Under the pieces are notes generated by a model that saw only the letters and a program-made list of their open reading frames with translations, was not told the origin of the DNA and did not search any database. From contig JAMJFZ010002307.1 in NCBI GenBank assembly GCA_026225945.1, positions 7,979,501 through 8,043,500 on the forward strand: 64,000 nt of DNA, written 5' to 3'. The translations under genes were made by a program, and so were the position numbers. How positions within the stretch are numbered: position 1 is the stretch's first letter; every line of letters begins with the position of its first letter. Positions 1 to 10,622 of this stretch are shown here, piece after piece. Origin of the DNA: Cricetomys ansorgei. Lineage: Eukaryota > Chordata > Mammalia > Rodentia > Nesomyidae.

Positions 1-176
1 ACATCTGTGAAAGCAGAAGTTAGGAATAAAGAGAAAAAAATGTAACTGAGACTAAATTAATAGGTTATTTTTTAACCTTAGATTAAGTCAGTATTAAAGT
101 ATGAATCATGTCTCAGTTTAGACATGATGGGATGGAAGGGTTGAGTGTAGACACAAATAGATCATTTGTAAAGTGA

Positions 177-520
177 CATGGCTTGAATATGATTGTGTGT
201 TCACTACTTGGTCCCCATCTTGTCATGCTATTTTGGGTGTTCCTGGAAACTTTAGGAAGTAGCATCTACTTAGAAGAAATAGGTCACTGTTTCTTGTGTG
301 TGTGTGTGTGGGGGGTTATGTCTGCTTCCACATCTTTTATTTTTTCCCTGTCTCTATGAGTAGGAGAGGCTCCTTTACCATAGGTTCTCACCACCATGAT
401 GTGAGGCCAAACAAGTATACTACAAACTGCTGAACCCACAGGCTATAGTAAATGTGTCCTGTTTTAAGTTGTGTTATTGGTTTCATGTTTCTCAGAGCCA
501 CAGAAAAGTGACTGACACAG
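177..520 (+). mobile_element. hAT-Charlie-type DNA transposon copy (URR1-like)
   Basis: Non-autonomous rodent DNA transposon relic with no coding capacity. The left end has the wording ggcttgaatatgatt ... cacttggtccccat ... tttaggaagtagc, the middle ccaccatgatgtgaggcc, and the right end gccacagaaaagtgactgacacag, all matching the rodent URR1-type consensus as I remember it. A short (TG)8 run at 295-310 interrupts it. Four more copies lie in this window (3932, 35020, 43715, 58885), two of them inverted. Family recognised by eye; the exact subfamily is uncertain. Confidence 0.6.
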
Positions 521-1344
521 TGAAGAATTAAGAAAGTAAACTGGATTTCTAATCTGATAAATCATTAACTGCAAACAGAACATTAAAAAGAAAAGCAAAA
601 AAGTAATTGTCATTTTTATTAGCCATATCTGTTTTGTATTGTTAGAAGATCTTTACATATCCATATTTTCACTTTGCCAGAGTTTTCATTGGTCAAATTA
701 TCAAGTGTCTAGAGCATTTTGTGAGAAGAATATCATTTGTATGTCTCTCTGTGAATTACATCCACCCAGTCAATAAAGACCTGTTATGTATATATGTTGA
801 AGTAACATCTATATGCAATGAGAAAGCCAATCCTTCAGTACTCTTTGGTACAAATGTCACTAAAGTTGTACAGTGGCCTCAGAAAACTTTTGTAACTTCA
901 GATTCTTAGGAAATGAAATGCTTCAGGCCAAAATATTTGAGCCAGGAACTTGGTGAATATTCAAAAATTTAGAGACATAATTTGTTTGTGTGTGGGAGGA
1001 GGTGTGCCTGATGTCCCAGCTGCCATCTATAACAGTGAGATAATTCTCTCTTTTTATTTTTACAATGATTACTTCTACATATTAATAAGACAGATTTCAG
1101 AATAGCATAGCATTAAATAGGGCAGGCTGTTGAAGACAAAAGGAAAACCTTGTTTTTGTTTACTTGACATAGAATTGTTTATATATGTTAGAGAAATATC
1201 TCCCTTCCTATTTTTATTTCCATTTTCCAATTCTTGAATATTGTACATTACTTTTTAAAACACATAAAATATATTATTAAAATGCTGACAGTCATTTGTC
1301 TCAAATATACTTTGTTCAATCTCTTCTGCAAGGTAATTTACTTT
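521..1344. other. unassigned AT-rich stretch
   Basis: No repeat family or gene recognised. A 62-codon open frame at 721-909 (+) has no start context, neighbours or domain that would support it. The sequence is CpG-poor and typical of old intergenic DNA. Confidence 0.5.
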
Positions 1345-1479
1345 GAGATGCAGTCTCAAAGTACAGGTCAGGCTATCCTGAAACTCACTGTATAACACAG
1401 GCTTTCTTCAAACTTGTAGCAATCATCCTGCTTCACCCTCTGACTCCTTGGATTAAAGGAATAAATCATCATGACCAGT
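1345..1479 (-). mobile_element. B1 SINE, old and diverged
   Basis: Antisense B1: gagatgcagtctcaaag, then caggctatcctgaaactcactgtat, then the lead-in gattaaaggaataaatcatcatgacc, which corresponds to the reverse of the Pol III head of B1. Divergence is high, suggesting an early B1/proto-B1 copy. No tail or duplication is visible. Confidence 0.75.
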
Positions 1480-1688
1480 AAAACAATGTCTTCATCTTCC
1501 TAGCCTACATTACATTGACTAATATAGCCTATGAATTAGCCACTGATGAAATCCTTCATCTTCTGTTTCAAGTTTGTCTCACTTACGTGTTTGTTCTGTC
1601 ATTTTAAAGGATGCTGCTGCTGTGCCTCCTCTCATTTTCTTCCTATGAAGCTAGGGATTAAGCACTCACATATTCAAAGGGTACATAT

Positions 1689-2866
1689 TGTAGAGGAATA
1701 GGTTTGTGTGAAAACTAGAAAGGGTCTCTATTGCAGGGGTCTATATGAAGGAATCACATTCAGAGGCTTGTGTGGTCCATACAGAATGTAGAAAGAATGT
1801 TAAGAATATTACTGAGCTGGGTGATGGTGGCTTATTCCTTTAATCCCAGAAGTATAGAGGGAAGGCAGAGGCAGGTAGATATCTGTGAGTTCCAGGCTAG
1901 CCTGGTCTGTAGAGTGAGTTATTCCAGGCCAGCCAAAGTTACAAAAGAGAAACTCTGTCTCAACAAACAAACAAGCAAACAAAGAATATTGCTATTCTCT
2001 TTTAATTCCAGTATTCAGACAATAGTTATAACAACTTTAATCCCAGTATTTTAGAAGGCAGTGTTGGTCCATGCCTTTAATCTGGAAGATAGAAACAGAG
2101 TGTGGAAACAGACACAGGAAGCAGGGCTCAGAAAGAGTCAGTGTCACAGTAGAAGTGAAGTCTGAGATGAGTCAATGAAGGACGAGCAAAGTAACTAATC
2201 AAGGGAAGACTTATCAGCATGAGGACACTCTCAACTCTCATGATATAAAAGCAGGCTCTCAGTTGATAGCAGTCAGTTACAGAAGAGTCAGTTGCAGCAG
2301 ACATTATGAGGTGAGCAGTCTAAATCAGGCAGACAGGCAACAGCACATAGAGACAATGAAGTGGTCTTATTGAGGATGAGACAAATAGGCTGGCTGAGGC
2401 AGTATGGAACAGTGAGTCTGAAACAGGCAGGCTGGGGAGAGACACAGAAGCAGCTCAATACAAGAAGTCAGTATCAGATGGGAGGAATGAGTCAGTTTGA
2501 AGTCAAGTAGAGCAGTTCAATCTGAGGCAGTCCGAGAGCCAGCCAGAATCTGCCAGAGTCAGAAGAATTTGGTCAGAAACAGTAAGCCATCTCAGAAGTT
2601 CAGTTTGACAAGTCAGCTTGGAGAAGAGTTTGAGCCAGAATAGTTAAAGAGTTGAACTGGAATAGTCAGAGTTCAGATGGAGCTAATTAGAGTGGCTCAG
2701 GCAGCAGTATGTCTGAGGGTTGATTAGATTGTATGGAGGATTAAACGTTCTAGATTGTATGGAGGCTAAGACTGAAGCCTTTCAGTTCTAGAATTAAATT
2801 AAGATTGTAAGGAGGCCAAAACACTCAAGGGCTCCAGTTCTGGAACCAGTGACTGAATTTACCAAA
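1689..2866 (+). mobile_element. LTR copy A of an ERV family (interrupted by B1)
   Basis: Starts TGTAGAGGAATA, like copy C at 55648 (TGTAGAGAAATA) and copy B at 34164 (TGGTAGAGGAAC). Shared internal wording includes gcctttaatc, a long run of cagttcag/agtcag variants, gattgtatggaggct and a 3' part resembling ctccagttctgg...gactgaattt. About 1.0 kb without the inserted B1. The right end is degraded and no matching second LTR or PBS was found, so a solo LTR is likely. The family is ERVK-like by look; I cannot name it. Confidence 0.65.
1815..1981 (+). mobile_element. B1 SINE inserted in LTR copy A
   Basis: Full-length B1: agctgggtgatggtggc, cctttaatcccag, gaggcaggtagat, gagttccaggctagcctggt, ending in an A-rich (CAAA)n tail. 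It is flanked by a direct repeat AAGAATATT at 1802-1810 and 1982-1990, the target-site duplication expected of L1-driven insertion. It is younger than the LTR it interrupts. Confidence 0.92.
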
Positions 2867-3093
2867 GAACAAAAAGTCTTTGAACCTGAATCAATGTCTA
2901 TATCTACATCATATGGTATAAATTATAGAAAGAATCTGAGCATGCTCAGGGAAAGGAGAAGACAGAAAACATCTAAGAGTTTAAGTTTACATATTAGCCC
3001 AGTTATTCTAAAACAGAAACAACAGCAGCAAATACAGGAAAAGAAGGTGAATTTGATTCCCACAGTTATCACACTAGATTCAAATGTCCAGTT

Positions 3094-3142
<49 letters not shown>

Positions 3143-3184
3143 TATTACAATTACAGAGAGAATACATCAACTATCATCCCTTAG
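2867..3184 (+). other. open frame with polyglutamine tract, uncertain origin
   Basis: Part of a 111-codon frame (2849-3184) that begins inside the LTR 3' part. It is rich in Q and K and carries 16 consecutive Q near codons 83-98. It lies directly upstream of LINE-1 ORF1 sequence on the same strand, so it may be the degraded front end of that L1 or an unrelated junction product. No signal peptide or domain is recognised. I do not regard it as a functional gene. Confidence 0.3.
3095..3142 (+). repeat. (CAG)15 CAA trinucleotide microsatellite
   Basis: Fifteen uninterrupted CAG units followed by one CAA, in frame with the surrounding open frame. Flanking text (caacagcagcaaatacag at about 3019-3036) is also CAG/CAA-rich, so the tract probably grew from a Q-rich seed. 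Confidence 0.97.
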
Positions 3185-3905
3185 TAGAGCTGATTGTGTA
3201 TCTTTTAGATGGATACTTTAGCAAATATTCCTTAAATATGTTGAATGAAATTAAACAAAAATTATAGGAAGTTGAGGAGGGAATTAGAAAAACAATGCAG
3301 AAAAAAATGGAAATATCAATACAGAGAAAGAAACTCTACAAGGAGATCAAAACCATAGATTAGACACTGAAAATTATGTAATAATCAAAGTTAATACTTC
3401 AATAAAGAAATTAAAAGTGGATATTTGAATAGAATTCAAATATTTACAAATAGTTTAATTGAAATGACTAAGTCTTAAAAGTTGAAATTACAAGAAAATT
3501 TAGAAGAAATGTGAGCTGTATTGAAGACAATTGTTGGGCCTGATCAGATCAATAATTTTCATGTTTTGGGTGCTCCAGAAAGAGTAGGTAGAAAGAAACA
3601 ACAAAGCAAAGGACTGATGAAACAGTAAGTAGAAACAGGCCAAATATTATGGAAGACATGAATATAAAAATAACCAAATAATTCAAGAACTCCATATGAG
3701 AAGACCTTAAGGAGATCTATACTGAGATATTTTACCATTAAAATTATTAAAATCTGTTGATAGAGGATCTTAAAAGAAGCAAGAGAGCTGTGGCTCACTA
3801 TCCACAAACAGACATCAATAGAGCTACATCAAGATTTTTTTTTAAATCAGATTCTTTGCAAGCTTCATTGAGCCAGTGTAGTCACAATGCTTATAGACTC
3901 TGCAA
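3185..3905 (+). mobile_element. LINE-1 ORF1 fragment, degenerate
   Basis: Matches the rodent L1 ORF1 coding strand from the coiled-coil region to the C-terminal domain. Recognisable pieces are ggagatcaaaacca, gaaaattatgtaa, gaaatgactaag, ccaaatattatggaaga, ttaccattaaaattat and atcttaaaagaagcaagaga. Many stops and frameshifts. No ORF2 follows; instead there is a hAT element and then an L1 3'UTR piece on the same strand. Confidence 0.82.
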
Positions 3906-3931
3906 GCCAAGGGTCTGAGAGTCAAGAGTCT

Positions 3932-4280
3932 TGATTGTTTTTCCCATTGTTATGATGAAATACTCTTAAGAGAGCAACTTAAGGAAGAAATGGTTAATTT
4001 TCCTCACAATCCAAGGGAAAGTCAAAGCAACAGAGGCTTGAGGCGCTCATCATGTCTCTTGGGAGATCAGAAAACAGAGAGAATGAATACAATCTAGTGT
4101 TTAGCATGCTTTACTCACTTACTAAAATCTAGGTTCCTCTGTCCAGGGAATAATCCTGCCCATAATTTAGATATGTCTGCCCATATCAATTAAAATAATA
4201 GAGGCAGTCTCCCACAGGCATGCCTGGAGATTCCATCTCCCAGCTGATTCTAAATTTTATTTAATTTAAACTTTGATATT
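3932..4280 (-). mobile_element. hAT-Charlie-type DNA transposon copy (URR1-like), inverted
   Basis: Reads as the reverse of the copy at 177-520: cccattgttatgatgaaatac, gagagcaacttaaggaagaaa, gtctgcccatatcaatta, cccacaggcatgcctggaga and cccagctgattcta. It lies between an L1 ORF1 fragment and an L1 3'UTR fragment, so it may have inserted into one LINE-1. Confidence 0.7.
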
Positions 4281-4284
4281 TGAT

Positions 4285-4725
4285 TAGTTGCTATTGTACC
4301 ATAAGCATCGATCTTGATCTAAGCCTAGATAACTTGTTTGTCGTGAAGAAATCATCCTGTGTTTGTAACTCTGAAAGTTATCTAACTTGCAGCTGCTGTC
4401 AAGCATGCACAAAGTCTGCCCAAGATAAAGAAGACAAAATCGCAGCATGAGTGGGAGGGGGCCATGAAGTCCTACCCCTAGTTGAGAATTCCCTGGCAAC
4501 TGATGGCTGCTGGGAGAAGAGTCAGTTTTCCTTAAGAGTGTGACCCCAAGAGGCTATTGCGCTAGTAGATTGCCTTTCACTCATGCATGTACAGGCAGCA
4601 CTAAGTGACCTCTGTGGCTATAAAAAGAAATGCACATGAAGTTGTGTGGGGAATGTGGTGAGCATGGATGGGGTAAATTAAAATCTACATAAAAATATCC
4701 GTGTGGTTTATTTTAGTTAAGACTA
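4285..4725 (+). mobile_element. LINE-1 (Lx-type) 3'UTR fragment
   Basis: Recognised by ccatgaagtcctacccctag, ggcaactgatggctgctggg, agagtcagttttcctta, ggcagcactaagtgacctc and the purine-rich gaatgtggtgagcatggatgg near the end, all hallmarks of rodent Lx 3'UTRs. Same strand as the ORF1 fragment at 3185. Confidence 0.8.
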
Positions 4726-5319
4726 TTTTTACTGATATTGGGATAGAATTTCCTATTAAGTTTGAAATAGATATTGAATTAGCTTTACATTATAGCTAGC
4801 TATTCATTGTTTGAACTAAATTAATATATATCTCCTATGAAATATTCAGTTTATTTACTTTATTTGTTATATTGATGAAGGAACTAAAAATAAATGATCA
4901 TCTGAAACATCTTATTCTTTATACTATCCTAAAATCTAATTTACATACAGTTTCCCAAAAAGTTTCTCAGGACACAGTTGAAAATTTCATGTGCTAAAAT
5001 TAGAAAAAAATAGTGACAAGTTTAGTTAAATCATGAATATTCAGGAAGAAACATAGTATCAATCCTTTAAAAACAAGTTGAAAAACAGAGTCTGGAAACC
5101 TGTAATTGATAAAGCAAGCAATGTACTGAACATTTTTCACAATCTGATTCATTGCATTTTAAAACGGTGGTATTAATGAAATATAAAAATACAAAAATAC
5201 AAAAGAAGAACAAAAAGTATGAAAAATACAAAAATATACCAAAAGTACAAAAGATCCAAAAAGTCTCTCAATTCTTTACAAAGAAATCAACAATTCTAAA
5301 AATAAATGGTTTCTAAAAT
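4726..5319. other. unassigned AT-rich stretch
   Basis: Long A-rich runs, including repeated short words such as aaaatacaaaaata (5185-5245). No repeat family, gene or RNA recognised. Confidence 0.5.
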
Positions 5320-5660
5320 TATATACCGATGTTTGTTGAGTGAATGAAGTGCAGACATTGTTTTCGTTCAGTTGTGTATTTTTCGGTGCACCATCTCATG
5401 AGTAACGTTCATTTTGAAACCATCTCCCTACTTTCGTTGTGAACATACATGATTGAGTCTTCGTGACAAGCTTGTATCATTTCCTAAGGAGACCAAAAGA
5501 TGGCGCTGCAGTGCAGCTGAGCACGCCTTCCTCAGTAATCAATTGCCTTCCACAGTTTAACTCCAGGGCTAAGATGGCGGAAATTCACCTGTCACTAGAT
5601 AGAATGCAGACCGAGGATGAAGTGTTACAAATCGCGTAACACTTTAACTCACAGCGATGC
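5320..5660 (+). promoter_or_regulatory. CpG-retaining block with YY1-like and CTCF-like words
   Basis: Thirteen CpG dinucleotides fall between about 5327 and 5655, against very few in the flanking kilobases. AAGATGGCG, the YY1 core in its usual orientation, occurs at 5497-5505 and 5571-5579 on the same strand. The first overlaps CCAAAAGATGGCGCTG, which fits the CTCF core apart from about two positions. A 9-bp inverted repeat with a 7-nt loop (AAGTGTTAC / GTAACACTT) spans 5620-5644. No repeat family recognised. Regulatory function is inference. Confidence 0.35.
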
Positions 5661-6122
5661 CCAATGCTAATTAGACCTAGGAAGCTGACAGTTGCATAGT
5701 GGCAAAAAGATCTATAGTCTCTTTTCAGTGTTATGTGTAGATATTTCTGAGAATCCATGTTAAACATTCATAATGAAGTTACAGGTTAAGGATTATATGG
5801 GAAAAAAATCTTTGAAGAAATAAGTTCCCTTATAAGATGACTGAACAAATCAGTAGTTTATGCCTATATCTTAATGATTTAGTAATTCCATCTTTCAGAA
5901 TAAAGCCAAAACTAGCATGACCTCAATTATGTCAAATTATCTTTGTCACTCTCATTAAAATGGAGTGATTTTTGTTCAGTGTTACAATATTGTTGAAACT
6001 ACACTTTCTCACTTTAATTTATTAACTGTAAAATAAGTTCAGTTACGTACTTTGTCGTATGTGATATATGTACAGGACACAATTAAAAGTGAAGTACTTT
6101 AGTTTTTTGTTTATTTTGGGTA
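5661..6122. other. unassigned stretch
   Basis: No gene or repeat recognised. A 60-codon minus-strand frame at 5585-5767 overlaps the CpG-retaining block but has no supporting feature. Confidence 0.5.
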
Positions 6123-6124
6123 TG

Positions 6125-6436
6125 TAGCATGCATGTATTTGTGCAACTGTACAGTGTGCATGCACGTATGAGAACTTGTGAGCCTGCAGAAGCCGATGTT
6201 TGGGTCTTGATTGTTCTCTACTATGTTGAGACGGTCTCCCACAGCACCTGAGGCTAATAATTCAACTAGAATAGCTCGACAGCAAACTCCTTGCTGGCAG
6301 CTGGGGCTGTGGACTACCTCCCACGACTGAGGCTATAGGCACCACCACACCCAGCTTTCACATTTGTGGTGTGGATCTGAATTGAGGTACTCACTTCTTG
6401 ACAGCAAACACTTTGTCCATTATGCCATCGAACTCT
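6125..6436 (-). mobile_element. B4-type composite SINE
   Basis: Antisense B4: a TG/CA-rich lead, then ttgagacggtctcccacagcacctgaggct, then aggcaccaccacacccagct, ending ggatctgaattgaggtactcac and gacagcaaacactttgtcca, which is the reverse of the tRNA-like head. Full-length but diverged. Confidence 0.75.
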
Positions 6437-7395
6437 TAGTGAAACAGTTCTATGAAGCAGGTAATAAAACAATGCAAACAAAATCTTTCATACGGTTTCC
6501 ATACTATATCTCTGAATAATATGTCTACTCCATTATTAATGTTTATGGTGAGAGAATTTGACTTTATGCTTCAGAAGAATTTTACACTTACCAATCTCCA
6601 TACACATGTCCATTTCTATCTTTCCAATTGATTTGCACCACAGATTCTGCTAAATTAGCAACTGGTATTTATATGATTGCTATGTGAACATTATTTACTA
6701 TTGAATCATAAAATGTACCATGACTATACTTACCTGTTTATTTTATTTACATATGTTTGTAGGAAATGATACTCTATGGGGTTCTCCCTAACACCAGTGA
6801 CTGCTTCATGCTATAACTTATTGAAGTATATATTTTCTCTAAACACATTTAAATGCTAAATTTCATCGATTGGTGGGCATTTTACCTTCATGGAAGTTGC
6901 TGACATCAGTAGCTACCTAGAAATTCCACATATACATATGTCTGTCTTCCCACAAGAGTCCTCTGTTGGTATTCCCCAATGATGTTCAGGGACTTCTTCA
7001 GGAGGTTGCCCAATTCCCCATGTGCTCTCTGTGAAAAGGGCACATAAGATGGGCTGTAAGGTGTGTATTATCAAATTACTTTTATGTTATCTTCAATTAA
7101 TAGCTTCCCTCCTCAGAATTTTGAGATATTTCATTTCATTTTTTTGTGAAATTGGTTTTATATGGAGAAAATGCAACACAGATTTTTTAAAAGACTTATT
7201 TATTTTTTAATGTATATGAGTGCTTGCTTGATCATATTCATTTGAAAGGATTCAGAGACCAAAACTTATTAATAAAGGAAGACATAAATTTTATTTATTT
7301 TATTTCAAATCCCACTAGAAAAACAAAATAACAATTAAAAAGCCCTGTGGAATAAAGTGCTTTCTCATTTGTATTTAAAAATTAGAAGCTATTTA
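6437..7395. other. unassigned AT-rich stretch
   Basis: No gene or repeat family recognised. The open frame at 7022-7210 (62 codons) is hydrophobic by composition but has no support. Confidence 0.5.
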
Positions 7396-7570
7396 AGGGC
7401 CATAAAGACAGCTTATCAGTTAAAAGCACCCACTGCTCTGTTCCAAGTACCCATGTGACTGCTCACAACCATTTCTGAACTCAAACTCAGATTCTTTCTG
7501 GTTCATCACATGGCTTTGTCTTTGTGGGAGACAGCAGTTACTCCCTGTAGCATGTGGGCCTGTATCTGAT
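7396..7570 (+). mobile_element. B2-type SINE fragment
   Basis: Sense-strand wording of the tRNA-derived head and body: gacagcttatcagttaaaagcacccactgctc, gactgctcacaaccat, then gattctttctgg. The 3' tail is degraded. Confidence 0.65.
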
Positions 7571-7609
7571 GGTCACACTATTGTGTTTATAGATCATATG
7601 TTGAAATAT

Positions 7610-7955
7610 TTATTTAGTTCTTAATGAGATATTATTGACATCCAATAACTACACAATGGCATAACTAAGTAATTACCTCAGTCAACATTCACCATCATAA
7701 AGTAAGGAACATATGCATCACCCCATATACCACCTTGAACTCTCAGTAATTTTTTATAACTCACTGGTCCCTTCTCTGTTCCTTTGGAAATCACCAGTCT
7801 ACCTTTGAAACTAAGATTATGTCACATTTTATACAATTTCATATAAATAACATCATACAGTATATACTCTTCTCTTGATGTATTGGCCTAATTTTCCTTT
7901 AAACATGTTATCTAACTTAAACTCCACAAATTTCCATATTCTTTCCAATTCAGTT
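7610..7955 (-). mobile_element. old LINE-1 (L1M-type) 3'UTR fragment
   Basis: Antisense copy of the ancient mammalian L1 3'UTR: attattgacatccaataac, aacatatgcatcacccca, ttggaaatcaccagtctac, then atttcatataaataacatcatacagtat. High divergence implies pre-rodent or early rodent insertion. Confidence 0.68.
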
Positions 7956-8634
7956 ACTCAATGAAACAGCTGAAAATCACATTATATCTCTTATTAAGTT
8001 TTCACTCACAGGCCTCTGAAGGTGAAAAGCATCAGACTTGATTGCAACCTTTCTTTCTTGCATTCTATAACACTGTGAAGTCAATAGTTCTCATAGGCCA
8101 CTCATTTTAACATTGTGTTAAACACAGTTGAATGTGAGGAAAAGAATTCCAAATATAAACCAGACGAAAGGACCTACCAGACTTTTTGATCTTCTCTAAA
8201 ATGATGGGACAAAGTTTTCATCATAACTGATTTCCAGTGGTTTTATCCCCTGTAGATTTTGGTATTCCGTTTAATATAGGCAGGCCAGAAGAGTACCGAG
8301 TGGGAGACAAACATGCAGCATCCACACTCGAACGAATAACACAGAATAAAAAACTGTAAAAGATTCCAAACAAATTTAGAGCTAAAAATAAAAAAAAAGA
8401 CCCTTAATTATAAGTGGACTAAGGGGACATCTATTACTTGTATTAAATTCTTAAAAATTCCCTGAAGACAACTTCGAATCAACTCTACCTTCCTGGGAAG
8501 GTGGATTGAAATTTATAAGCCTTCAATCTTTAGGTCAATAAAAATTACATCTGAAGAACGCCATGTTTCATTATCTAACAGGCTCCAGAGGTCTTGATTA
8601 GTTTTGTTCTTCTTCCCAAATTGTCAATATCAGT
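7956..8634. other. unassigned stretch
   Basis: No recognised feature. It may contain further degraded L1 sequence between the two antisense L1M 3'UTR pieces, but I cannot support that. Confidence 0.45.
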
Positions 8635-9240
8635 GTTTTTAAAGGTTTAACTGACAAATACTAATTGTGTGTATTGATAGGGGAAACGTAGCCTTGTGAT
8701 ATATGTATACATTGGCAAACAATGAAATGGGCCTAATTAGTACAAGTCATGCCCATGTCCCTCCCATTTTTGTCTTTGGAGAATAACCTTGTCTTTGCTG
8801 TTTTACACACAGAGCATTATTAGCCTGGGATTTAATGCTTAAAACTTTCAGCCATTAATTTCTTCCTTTTCTCAGCAGGGTGATGGTGACACATGCCTTC
8901 AATCCCAGCACTCAGGAGGCAGAGGCAGGCAGATCTCTGAGTTTGAGGCCAGCTTGGTCTACAGAGTGAGTTCCAGGACAGCCAGAGTTACAACAGAGAA
9001 ACCCAGTCTCAGAAAACAAAACAAACAATTTCTTCCTTTTCTCTACCCAGTCTCCTTGCCACCTCTCTCCCAATATCTTGTAACCATCACTTTATTCCTT
9101 ATCAGTATACTTTTTGATTCTACATATTAGTAGGTTCATGGTGTTTGCCGCTATGTGTCAGTAACATCTTCCATGTTCATTAATATCATAAATGATAGAC
9201 AGACTTTTTGATGGCTGAATAGCATTTTATTATGTGTATG
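8635..9240 (-). mobile_element. old LINE-1 (L1M-type) 3'UTR, interrupted by B1
   Basis: Antisense L1M 3'UTR: tttaactgacaaatac, gtgatatatgtatacattgg, then (after the B1) cttgtaaccatcactttattcc, tttttgattctacatattag and gatggctgaatagcatttta, the classic wording before a gtatatgtac stretch. The 34-bp minisatellite begins exactly where that stretch would lie. Confidence 0.85.
8874..9026 (+). mobile_element. B1 SINE with 17-bp target-site duplication
   Basis: Well-preserved B1: gggtgatggtgacacatgcc, aatcccagcactcaggagg, gagttccaggacagccagag, and an ACAAAAC-type tail. The direct repeat AATTTCTTCCTTTTCTC occurs at 8857-8873 and 9027-9043, identical in both copies, so the insertion is comparatively young. 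Confidence 0.96.
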
Positions 9241-9577
9241 AACATATAGTATATATATGTATATATATATGCATGGATTTATATATATATGTATATATGG
9301 ATGTATATGTATATACATATATATGTATATATGGATGTATATGTATATACATATATATGTATATATGGATGTATATGTATATACATATATATGTATATAT
9401 GGATGTATATGTATATACATATATATGTATATATGTATATATGGATGTATATGTATATACATATATATGTATATATGGATGTATATGTATATACATATAT
9501 ATGTATATATGGATGTATATGTATATACATATATATGTGTATATGTGTGTATGTGTGTATATATGTATGTGTGTGTG

Positions 9578-9622
<45 letters not shown>
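9230..9622. repeat. 34-bp AT-rich minisatellite plus (TG)n/(TA)n microsatellite
   Basis: A unit carrying the word atatggatgtatatg recurs with GG at 9299, 9333, 9367, 9401, 9443, 9477 and 9511. Spacing is exactly 34 except one 42-base step caused by an 8-base insertion. Each unit contains the 18-bp perfect palindrome TATACATATATATGTATA. It continues as (TG)n-(TATG)n and then about 19 TA units to 9622. The open frames across it in four of the six frames are artefacts. Confidence 0.95.
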
Positions 9623-9625
<3 letters not shown>

Positions 9626-10622
9626 ATGTCGCCTATTTAAAAAATAACTTGTTTTATGGGCCCAGATTTTTTCCACATTATTAGAGCACTAAAGATTCTT
9701 TTTAAAAATAACAACACACAGAGTCACATTTTTGTATTCAGTCAGCAACTCACTGTTAAGGAATGAGTGGATCAGATGCCATATGTCAATTGGTCACTAC
9801 ATGTGTCTCTCTTTCTTTCTGTAAACAGAAACATAATGTAGTTGTCATTGAGTCTGATATCCCAAGATCATTAGACCTATCATATATCATCAATGAGATA
9901 GCCTTACCAATGTGGTGCTGCTTGGTTCATGTTGCACTCCAGCTAAGGTATGCCACACTACATTGATACTTGGGTACTTGTTACTTCTAGCTCATAAAAT
10001 AAAATGTCACACATGTAAAATCTAAACACAATCCTCTGTGGGATCAAAAGTTTTCTATTTATCATGTGAGAAAAGATGCAGTCAATTTCTCTTGTTTCCT
10101 TGACCTGAGATGATCAAGGTACACAGCAAATGTGTTTGATTGTTGTTAACTACAACAATCAAATTAGAATTGGAAAGCAAAGTGAATAGCTAAAATACTG
10201 ATAGATATTGTTGATCAGGGGCTATGAGAATTTGGTATGTTTGGGGATTATTACTGCAGTAGTGTAAGGTAGTCAACTTTTAAGGAATTCTTGAATGTAT
10301 TAACTCCTACTAGTATAACCAACAAACATAAGTAAGAAAGCATTCTGAAAATTGATGGATACTTTTATTTTATATTCAGAACACAAGGGAAATGGTCATT
10401 ATATACCACTGTGATTTGAAGTATTGTTCATTAGTTATTTAAATATGATAAGCATATTTAACCCCTTTGTAACCCCCAAATAAATGCTAATTCAAAGTAC
10501 TTTTAGTAGCACTGAGTAGATTCTAGATTTTTAAATTGCATAATATGCAAATATTATTGTTGTCTGTGACTCAAGTTTTCCTGGAAATATCCTTAAAGAC
10601 AACTCAAATCACATAATTAGGA
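9623..10622. other. unassigned stretch with one perfect hairpin
   Basis: No gene or repeat family recognised. The frame at 9763-9966 (67 codons) has no support. It contains a 12-bp perfect inverted repeat at 10135-10163. Confidence 0.5.
10135..10163. repeat. 12-bp perfect inverted repeat (hairpin)
   Basis: Arms TTTGATTGTTGT (10135-10146) and ACAACAATCAAA (10152-10163) are exact reverse complements with loop TAACT. No SINE or transposon end is visible around it. Confidence 0.85.

Noticed and set aside
9289..9537. CRISPR-like regular spacing
   Set aside because: The 34-bp periodicity has no unique spacers; units are contiguous and near-identical, and the host is a eukaryote.
9151..9684. Six overlapping open frames of 83-148 codons
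   Set aside because: All are translations of the 34-bp/TA/TG tandem array (Y, I, M, H, T repeats).
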